Source: Tetmemena sp. SeJ-2015 (Eukaryota; Ciliophora; Spirotrichea; Sporadotrichida; Oxytrichidae). Taken from it: 64,000 nt of DNA. The stretch lies in NCBI GenBank assembly GCA_027382625.1, contig JAJKFJ010022671.1:1-64000 (forward strand). Reading direction: 5' to 3'. Below the pieces are notes generated by a model. That model saw only the letters and a program-made list of their open reading frames with translations, was not told where the DNA came from and ran no database searches. The stretch's first letter is position 1; each line of letters begins with the position of its first letter. Positions 13,001 to 22,400 of the stretch are shown one piece after another. Both the position numbers and the translations under genes were made by a program.

Positions 13001-15092
13001 ATTTTACCTTGTATAATAAAATTTAGTTATGAAAATTAACTTGGAATTTAACCAAAATATTTATTTGCAAACATAAAGATGAGAAGCTGAAGGTTAACTA
13101 CACAGTGTTATTCTTATTACTTTGAGGATACTTATTAAAATTAGAAAATAACTTTTCCAATCAGATGATTTTTGAACCAAGATACACTTAGTAGAATTCA
13201 AATTAAAATACTTTTAGATTGACTAAGTGAAAGTGTCATTCTTATTGAATCTTCTCTACCTGAACAGTAAACTCAACAAGTCAATAAATTTAAATAAATA
13301 AACTATGAAAATAATTTAATTATAATAAAACGATACTACTCTATCTATTAAGATGCTCCCCCTTAAATGAGATATGGTAAGAATTGATAGAGAATTGTAA
13401 AATTTTATAATTATAGATATCTATGACTTGGATTATGCAATCGCTACTATGTTTCAGGCAACACTAGAGGCTATATTAGGAACTCATTTCATCCTCAATC
13501 TCTTTATGTAAATTCTATCTTTACTTTAAAGTTTATAGAGGCTATACTATGCAAGCGATGTGGAATACTAATGGACTTATTTCAATACATATCCCATATT
13601 CCTTTAATCTCTATAAACATGCCTGCCAATAATTTCTATTTCTTCAGCTTCATTATCACTTTAAAAATTAAAATTAGATGCTTTAAAAATATTAACTACC
13701 TTAATTATGGCAATAACGATGTGGCAAGCTTAAATTTGATACCTGTAGATAAATTGAACTCCTTATTCTTTAAATTCTATGAGGATGATGACTATTCCTT
13801 TAATTCTCGATTCGATTTTATGAGCTACTCTTCCATGAATCTGATTGTGAATTTAGGACTCATTTTCTATCTGATCAATATTTAGCTACTCAAAATTTTA
13901 TAAACTATACTTCTTCTAATTTGCAGTCTGATATTGAACGGATTGCAAAAGCATATTAGAATGTAAATTCCCTATATCTATTCTTTAAATTTTGTAGAAA
14001 AGTACAAACGATTATCACTGAAAAGATGAATGCAGAATCTTTTATTTCTTTCGTTGATGATAACTACCTTGAGATACTTATCTGCTCAATTGTTAATTTT
14101 CACCAGGTATTATTTCCTTTTAAATTCAAATATTTTATAGATTGGATATGAGAAGTTTTATATTTTTATATTAAAGATTACTTTTCTTTAATTAAAAAAT
14201 TAGTATATATAATATAAAGTTTAAGCAAGAGATTTTAACTTTATAATGTTTATTAAATTATCTTCTAATTTATATTTTTTAATACATAATATTTTTATTA
14301 TTTTATAGATGAGAAGTCTGGGTAGCTGATACAAATATAAATAAATAGATTGCGTTTATTTATTCATGCTTTTATTGGGGATATCTCTTATTCTTCCATT
14401 CACTTTAGTCCACAAAGCCAAAAGCTTTATTTATTTTATAGTTAAAGCTGAAATCAGACAACAAATTCTTAAGTAACATTATTTTTTAAAAAAATATATA
14501 TTTTGCCTTAACTATCAATAAAAGTTTACTGTATCAATCTTACAAATATAAAATAGAATTTAATTATTTAAGGGAAAATAAATAATTAGAAAACTTTATA
14601 ATGATAAAGAGTCTTAATTTATGGTTGATTATATAATCAAAGTATTTTCTTAGATGATTTTATTTGGAAATAATTTTATTTTGAAGTTTATAGTTTAATA
14701 TTGCGAAAGATTCTTTACACTGGAATATAATATACCTAGCTGAAATGGGAGATGGAATATAAGTTTTAGTCTTGATAACTTTAAACTTAGGCAATCTGCT
14801 ATATCTAATGCAGAAAAGAATTTAAATTATATAATTAAATTTAAGACGTTCCTCTTCTCTTCTTTTAAAACCTTCTGTTATTGTGAATGAAATATTTCTA
14901 CTGCTGATAAGCTACAGTCTATTAAGCTTTAGCAGTGGGTTTTAAATCGACATTGAATAAAGAATAAGGATAGGATACATCTCCATATGCCTGACTCTCC
15001 TTTACTTCTCTTACAATCTCAGCTTGCTGTTCTCAAATCATTCATATTTATAAATTGTACTATTAATTTTCTTTTATTTTATAAAAAGTTGA
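7017..15092 (+). CDS. gene 2: propeller, cadherin-like and TRP-like membrane protein (interrupted)
   Basis: Second paralog. The first block (ATG at 7,017) reads VAFAGKVKLPGTENTQPLVG, matching the propeller-like starts IVFGGTLNN of gene 5 and LIFGGSVKHQ of gene 4. Other propeller blocks: about 7,830 (AVTYQGISMLVW), 8,535-8,690 (DGIYMFGCYENYNY), 9,620-9,850 (NFVYLIGYFDTYSLYNNPA). Cadherin-like blocks follow near 11,045-11,280 (YKYTIGDEQSKFSIRNQ) and 12,440-12,540 (GDNYYFTIKTNPQSSN). The membrane half begins at 13,571 (FQYISHIPLI, NDVASLNLIPVD, SYSSMNLIVNLGLIFYL), continues at 14,020-14,110 and 14,360-14,470, and ends with LRKILYT and VNEIFLLLISYSLL...YISICLTLLYFSYNLSLL before TGA at 15,090-15,092. 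Many frame changes remain unexplained and probably mark IESs. An inverted-repeat element starts exactly at this stop, so the tail may be cut off. Confidence 0.7.
10196..10601. mobile_element. MITE-like element, 406 bp
   Basis: Left end TATAGGATGAATAAAAATTG; right end, read on the other strand, TATAGAATGAATACGAAAGG. The left interior (ATCGGGAATAAGGACTATAA, later GGAGTCCGGGAGGCCAACTT) matches the reverse complement of the right part of the element at 16,447-16,938. No coding capacity. It sits between propeller and cadherin-like blocks of gene 2. Confidence 0.75.
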
Positions 15093-15671
15093 ATATTATC
15101 CGTGCAGCCCAAATTTCTCACTACTGGCTAGAAAGCCAGCTTTTTACTTTTTTTTGACACTTTTTTATTCTTTTGCTGAACTTTAGAGAATTAGCTTCAA
15201 ATCCTTCTATAATAAGCATGTTTCAGAGAGAACGTTTCCTTGCAGGAATTAATCAATGAGTAAAATTACCTGTTAAATAATTCTAGAAATACTTGCCTAA
15301 CAGAAGCTCTTCCCGTGCCAAGTTTTAGCACAGAATAAAAGAGGTTCGTCTTCTTTTGTCCGGTCTTTACAGAAGCAAACTCAAAAGTTTTTGAGAAGAA
15401 AAAAACGATCTTAACGTATAATAATATATCTCAAAGGAAAAAATTGATTAGGTTGTTGATTTTAATAAACTTAAATTTACTCTTTGTATATTCTTTGGAT
15501 GATATGTAAAATTGATTTGTATATATAATTTTCTCAAGTATGATCAAATATCTAAAATCAGTTCAATGCCTGAAAAAGATTACACGACGAATGATTTTTA
15601 AGATGAGCTAATTTAAAACTAAAAATTCGATACAGAAATAAGAAGAAATAAAGGAGATATCTCCAGGAGAA

Positions 15672-15932
15672 ATGGCTTTTGATAATAAAAGACACAATGC
15701 TTAGGTCAAAGAAATCTATGTAAAAATACATTCAATTTTTGACAAATCATTTAAAGAAGAGAACAAAACCTCAGAAATAGAGTCATTAAAATTGAATAAC
15801 GTAACTTAAAACTATAAAGGGAAAATTAATTAATAGAAAGATAACAAAGACACGGATATTTCAAATTTATTATAAAATAACTATGTTTAAATTGATGGAT
15901 ATAAAGCCACCTTTTTCTTTAAAAATTAATGA
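15672..15932 (+). CDS. unrecognised 86-codon ORF inside the 2.8 kb element
   Basis: ATG to TGA with TAA/TAG as Gln. The translation starts MAFDNKRHNAQVKEIYVKIH and is rich in Lys, Asn and Gln with no motif I recognise. It overlaps the start of the next frame by a few bases in a different phase, so the two could be one protein broken by a frameshift. Confidence 0.4.
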
Positions 15933-15936
15933 AATC

Positions 15937-16404
15937 ATGAATGTGTTCGATTAAAACCAAAGGAGTAATACAAATTAAAATAAAAATTTAGAGGATAAAG
16001 AAGTAATATTGGCAACATCTTTTTCTCTGAATTATGACTATCTTATTTAATTTGTGAATTAATTTGCTCATCATTTAAGAAAATAAAAATATAAGATGGT
16101 TTAATTTTTATAAAATATTACTTTAGCTTTTTATATCTAATTCGATAAGTTCAAAATATTGATAAAAATCTTTTAATTATTGTCTTACTAAATACACTGA
16201 GTAAAATTTATTGTATGCTATCCAGATTAATAAACAATAGAGGATTTGATGTTTGTGGATTACCATAGAAAACAAGAAATTTAAAATAAGAATCTTAATG
16301 AGCAAATTAAAACCAGTTTTGGAAACAAAAGACAGAAATTGGTTTCTGTAATTATTTAAAGAGAAAATCTTGCAAGAAAATACTCAGAAGAAGATATGAT
16401 TTGA
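15937..16404 (+). pseudogene. unrecognised ORF with one in-frame TGA, inside the 2.8 kb element
   Basis: Starts MNVFDQNQRSNTNQNK; the frame continues past a TGA at 16,198-16,200 and stays protein-like (FIVCYPDQQTIEDLMFVDYH, RENLARKYSEEDMI) to a TGA at 16,402-16,404. The internal TGA is flanked by QIH and VKFIV, where Trp would fit. No family recognised; the element's own enzyme is possible but nothing shows catalytic residues. Confidence 0.4.
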
Positions 16405-16446
16405 AGTAATCATCATTCCATTATATTTTAGTTTGTATTTTAAATT

Positions 16447-16938
16447 TATAGGATGAATACGAAAGGATGATCGTCGATTGCAAAAAAAAAGAGATTAAAA
16501 TAACCCCTAAACCCTTATTATTTATGACTTTATCTTAAATCTGATTATTTTTACTATTACTGTAATTTCATTTTGCTAATGGAGGTTTCACTGTTATATT
16601 TTATGATTTGAATTTAGATACTTCCGCCACATTGGTGTTCTTCTATTCTCTCAATCCATTCCATTTTTAGTCTTCTATCGAATTGCAATGTTCAGAGAGA
16701 TCTTAGAATGACTAGGGATATTTTAGGTGTATTTAAGGATATCCTTTAGGACTTATCAGATATTTGCCTAATTGCGTAATTAATTTAAATTATTGTATTT
16801 ATTAAGATTCAAACCCTAATTGGATTATTTCAATTCCCGACCGTTGCTAGTTGGCCACCCGGACTCCTCCAACCTCCTCCTTCTCCCCCTTTATTTTATA
16901 CTCCTTACCCCCGATTTTCCATTCGTATTTGAGCCATA
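16447..16938. mobile_element. MITE-like element, about 490 bp, nested
   Basis: Left end TATAGGATGAATACGAAAGG followed by ATGATCGTCG; right end reads inward, on the other strand, as AAATACGAATGGAAAATCGG. The right arm (GGGGGTAAGGAGTATAAAAT, GGAGTCCGGGTGGCCAACTA on the other strand) matches the left arm of the 10,196-10,601 element. It lies wholly inside the 15,092-17,929 element, so it inserted later. Confidence 0.75.
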
Positions 16939-18130
16939 ATTGATATTAAATCTGTTTTAATGGACATAATGAGAGTAAAACGAAGAAAGTTTCTAGAATT
17001 AAATTAAGAAGAAGTTTTTTGAAAAGTATTTAGCTTTCAGAAGTTCAATGCGATGTTTTTTGTACTTCTCTCTTTTCAAAATGATATAAAGAGGAAAGAA
17101 AATGCTTGTAATGTTTCCTGTTCCACTGATATTCGTCTGCTTTCAAGTAAAATTAAGATCTTTTTTTTAAAAATACATTAATTTTCATTAAATCTCTTCT
17201 AAATTAAATCCATAAATTTCCCAGTGAGATAAATTTTAGAAAAGTTGGAATTAAATATTAATTTGTTAAAGATCCAAATATCTGTAATAAGAATATAAAA
17301 TACAAATAATTGCCGAATAGAAATATAAAGAATGCCAAAATCATAGCAGATAATTTCAACATTTCCACTAAAAGATAAATATCTTAAACATCCATATGTC
17401 CTTGCCAAACTAATTATCATTCAGCTTATGATCAAATAATTGTTCGCCTCAATATATTTTTAAATAAATAAGAAATGAAAAATTTTTACAACATAAAGAT
17501 TTCAATTTTAAATTACTAAAGATAATAATATTTTCTTCATGCTTTAAGCTAATATAAATTAATTAAATACCAAAGCTTGAACTGATGTGATTAATTTATT
17601 ATTATACGTCAGCCGCGATTTTTGAGAATAAAAAAAATTTTGAGTTTGCTTCTGTAAAGCCTGGACAAACGAGGATTAACTTCTTTTCATCTGTGGTATA
17701 ACTACTGTCAGCGCTGCTTGTCCTTCAAGTATTGCTAGAAAATGTTTTTTAAAAAGAAAATTGATTTATTAAATCTCATAATTTTAAGAACGTTCTTGCA
17801 ACATGCCATTTATAGACTGATTTGGAGCTACTTCTCTAAAGTTCAGTTAAAACACTAAAAACAGTGGCTTCATACAGCAAAAGTGCCTTTCTAGCCAGTA
17901 GTGAAAAATTGGGGTTTATGGATAATATTGCTTAAAAATTTTTTTAACTTTCATCTCTGAAGTATCACATAATTTTTTATTAAAATTAATAAGTACTCTC
18001 TACCTCAATATCGAACTACTTCAAGCATTAAATAAATTATTACAATATGTACTCTACTCTAAAGTTTATAAATATTTTTTGAACCCAAATTTTGTGATTC
18101 TATTTTACAACTATATTCTAAAAGAATAAA

Positions 18131-18755
18131 AATTAAATTTTAAATCCTCAAGTGCGCTAACATGTTTCACTATATAGCAATTTCCACTGAATTTTATGGA
18201 TGCCTCAAATGAGCTTGTAACATTATATTTACCCCTAAGAGATATAGAGCATTTAAACCAACGCCTTTGCAGTAACCAGCTCTTCATACGGCTACTACCT
18301 TATCTTCGGAGGAAGCGTGAAACACCAAACCACAAATAAAATCCGACCCTATCTGGGATTTTATTGTTATTTTTCTCCCAAGATTCCTCTGGCTTAGCTG
18401 ACTAATAGTATTTATTTCGTGACCACCTTTGATGGATTAAGGAATATGACTTTGTTAGTTTGACTATGCAGTCAGTGAGAGCAGTGGCCATAAGAAATGA
18501 TTTGCTAGTAGCCTACTTCATGAACTCAGATGAAGCCACTACAGTTTTGAGATCCGTTTACGCTTTGATAAATACAAAAGATGGCAGCGTCTCAATATTT
18601 TATAATCTAATTTAGTTTTAATCAAATGCTGTGGTTGACTATGGCGCCAATGGAATATCAGGATATTCGCAAAGCATCTACATTGATTATTCAGCGAGCT
18701 CTATCTTTGTAACAGGGTAAGTGGTTTGATATATCCACAAATCTCAACTTACATA
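18131..18755 (+). pseudogene. truncated duplicate of a gene 4 propeller block
   Basis: Nearly identical to 35,041-35,656. Translation includes QTNAFAVTSSSYGYYLIFGG, SVRAVAIRNDLLVAYFMNSD and YGANGISGYSQSIYIDYSAS. Like the other copy it needs 8 bp between two TTTG repeats removed to stay in frame. The copy ends inside the intron that follows (GTAAGT at 18,717): the 5' splice site is there but homology stops before the 3' splice site, so this copy cannot splice to the next exon as gene 4 can. It is probably a broken segmental duplication; a scrambled, functional MDS cannot be excluded. Confidence 0.7.
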
Positions 18756-19429
18756 TTTCTAAATTGCGAAATTTTATGTTTTAATTGAACAATATAATTT
18801 AATTTTAAGTATATTTACAAACCTATATACTAGTTCTCATTATATTTTTCGTTTTAAATAGTTTTTAATTTTTTTCTTAATATAGATTAAGGTGAATTGA
18901 ATGATAATTTTAATTTTTTTAATTTAAAAAATCCATACAAAATAGAATGGAAGAAGAGATCACTAAAGCATGATGCGACACAAAAGCATTGAAAACTTTC
19001 AATTATGAATTCCATTTTAAAGGTAATTATTTTTTCAAAAGCCAAAAAATAAACTCCAATTTTTTTAATTTAATGTTTTCTATTTAAGCCTATTCTTTAG
19101 TAAAGAAAGAAAATAAATAAAAGGCAACTATGAAAAATAATAAAAATACATTTTTTTATATTAAATTTAGCTCATATTTTATTTCAGAGGCTGCACATAA
19201 AAGTATAAAATTAAATTAGGCCTCATTTCAATCTTTAATATTTTGAGTTTTCTTTAGAAAAAAATTAAAATGACAAAAGATTTTAATTAAATAAAATGAC
19301 AATAAGTATTAGAATGACTGAGTCAAAATTTTAAAATACGATGAATTTATTGTGGATTGATAATCAAAATTCATATTATAAATTGAAGTAAAACTACTTT
19401 AAAACAGAAAAAATAAGTTAGAAAATACA
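18756..19429. other. spacer upstream of gene 3
   Basis: AT-rich; no gene, repeat or structured element supported. It should contain the 5' untranslated region and promoter of gene 3 but no motif stands out. Confidence 0.4.
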
Positions 19430-22400
19430 ATGAACAAGAAATAATCTTCATTTGCCTGCCTTATCTCAACTATTTTCTTGCTAAATGAAATTCAAGCTGA
19501 TCAGCAGGAGAATTTCAAAACTTGCTTTGCTGATTAATAATTTCCAATAGCTTTTAGTGACAACAAAGATAACAAATAGATTACTATAACTTCTTTGAGT
19601 GTTAACAAGGAAAAAGACAATCACATAGCCTTTTCAGGTTTCATCACAGTAGTCCCATCAAGTTACAAAGCTATACTTGGTTATTGTTTAAAAGTTATTA
19701 ACAAGAAACAATATTCTATAATTTAATTTTAGCTATACTTTTATTAAAGTTAGGATGAAAACTTAGTTTATATTATTAGTTAAATCAGGAAGGATTAATC
19801 AGGAATAAGGGTAAAAAACAATTAATCGATTTCTAAGCTTCATTTATATATGCAATGAAGAGGAGAGCAATAACAGAGGAGCTAACCTAAATAAAATAAC
19901 GCTTTTGAGATTTCGGACATTGACCCCAGCAGCTGACAGCCTCGTCTATGGAACCTACTAAAATATTAAGGAAGCCACTGGTGTAGGAGTTTTCACTATA
20001 TGGCAGGTGTGTCGCAGAGCTCTAAGCATGGGGAAACTGCAGGAGTCAGAAATCTCTACGCGCTCATCCCTTACTTTCGAGCACCTCTGCTACTTATTGA
20101 GTGATCATACTCTACAAATCCATAAGCATCTCTCCCTCTCATAGAGATGTCTTATGTTCCATCGCTAGTTCCCAGATAAAAAACTTGCAAAGAGCACTCT
20201 CAGAAAGATCTATCGCTCTCATGGAGTGAAGTTCAAGGTTACGAGAAGCGAGTATAGTTTGAGCATAAGGAAGCAGGAGTAAATATTGAGGACATAACTT
20301 TAAGTTTACAGAAAGATCCTGAGCTTAGATAGAGAGAATGTTAGCATCATCTATATAGACGAGACCATCTTCAAGCCCTATCGTGCAACCATTAGATCTT
20401 GGGCTAAGCCTTACCATAATCAGGTCCTCCTCAAAGAGGGAATAAAGTTAGACACTATGGCCGCTCTCGTAATGATTAGCGCTTCAGCAGGCCTCGAGGG
20501 CTTTGCTCTCCGTGAGATGTCTATCAATATAGAAACCCTTGAGAAAGAGTTCCGACAACTAAGATATAAATATCCTGGGCTAAGGCTTGTAGTCTTCTTG
20601 GATAACCTTAGAGCTCACCACTCACGATCTGTAGCTTCTGCATGCTAGGAATGCTAAATCGAGCTTGTCTTCAATGCTCCTTACTCGTCTCCTTACAACC
20701 CCATCGAGGAGGTGTTCTCTCAGGTGAAAGCAAACTACAAACGTGCGCTAGCTCAGGCAGACTTCAGAGTAGACCAAGCTTAGCATCGGCATATCATTGT
20801 CAGTAGTTTACAAGCAATAAGACAGCCTGATTGCAAAAGAACAATAGCTCGAGGCTTGAGAAAGATGGCGTCACTAGTGAGAGATTAAGAGTGATTAGTT
20901 TAAAATTTTAGGTACTAAATTTTATATAACCCATCCACTTTAAGCGTCATAGCATTAGCCTTTTAGAGGGAGGTGACCTCAACAAGTTTTAGTTGTGTTC
21001 TTGAGATCTCACTCCTGCCGCCCCGTTCCCAGCCATTTCATATTCATCATTGATTCCCTCATATGAGCAGCTGATCTCGAATCTTTTCCTCTTCTTTTAT
21101 TATCGCTTGCCAGGCGACTTCACCTTCAGAAGAGCTATGGCTCGCCCCTTTTTCTCTATACATAAGCTGATATAATCTATTTCTTACTTGAGTAATAAGG
21201 TTGGGCCTCTAGGTTCCTGAGCATCTCTTGGCTCACTTCTATTGTATCAAGCTTCTCCTCCTCCTGCTTGCCTGAGATTCTCAACTATTGCTGGGCATGG
21301 ACCAGCCTTTGTAAGAAATCACCTCTGAGCGTACCAAGGGCTGCGAACATAAAATTCCTCTCAGGGAGCTCTCCAATATCTTCGTAGTAGTTTAAGTATC
21401 TGAGGAGCTCCTTGTCTCCTTTGATCATCTCAAAGACTCTGGCAACTGAAAGCTCAGGGAAATTGGGTACATTAACTTGCATCAGCTCTGAAGTCCTCAA
21501 GAGCTGCTTCTGCCCTGAGAGGACGTCTCTTAGGAATCTGAGGCTGGTTCTCTTCTAGGAAGGTAAATGGAAGCCGGCTGTAAATTTGTTATTTCAAGAG
21601 CTTAACTTTACCCTAGTACTTTAAGTAAGAGTAGATGTCACTCTTTGAGCTAAACTTTGCCTCGAGGTGTTTGCTGCTGATGATTTGCGTTTGGTTGATG
21701 CTTGTCTAGGTTCTCTGAGAAAAGTTCATCATGACTCGTTCTATGTCCTCTCTGTCCAGTCTACCTTAAAAATAATTAGGATACTAGTTTAATTAAGGTA
21801 CATAAGCTATAATTGAGGCTTAGGTACTTAATATGCGATGACTTAGCACAAAAGGAAGAGACACGCGCTCACTCAAGGACTTAAAGTTATGTCCAGCATG
21901 AAACTCGCAGCTATGGTGCACACCAGCTTCTCATGCTTAAAAGGTGAGAGCCCATAGCTATTTGACTATGAAAGTGAGGATTAAGAAATCTATGAAAGGG
22001 TATGGTTTTGGATGTTTTTATCCTGAAAAAAGGTATGGTTTTGGATGATTTATTGTAGATATGGTTTTAGATGTTTTAAATGGGGAAAAAGGTATGGTTT
22101 TGGATACTTTGGTTTACTTTACTTTTTAGAGCACAGGGTGGAGACTCCATAGCGAGTGAGAGCAATCTCAGATCTCTCAGTTTAGCAAGGGACTTAAGTT
22201 AAAGTGCATTATTATTAAATAGGTAAATTAATCACTATTTAATATGTAACCCACTCGCCAATAGCAATCCTCCCACACACCAAAGATTAATATACCCCAT
22301 GATCCAACTAAGAATATAAGCTACCAAAGCTATGAAAGCCAATAAAACCCCTCTCTAAAAAAGAGTCGAGGAGATGATTAATTCGACTCTTGGGTACAGC

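Larger units (their letters stand above)
15092..17929. mobile_element. 2.8 kb element with ~300-bp terminal inverted repeats
   Basis: The left end (AATATTATCC, CTCACTACTGGCTAGAAAGC, CTGAACTTTAGAGAATTAGC, CTTTACAGAAGCAAACTCAA) reappears inverted at 17,615-17,929 ending GGATAATATT. The repeats are diverged but match along about 300 bp. Inside are open frames (15,672-16,404) and a smaller nested element (16,447-16,938). A lone copy of the end lies at 784-1,110. No flanking target duplication is obvious. This is probably germline-limited DNA. The family is not recognised. Confidence 0.75.
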
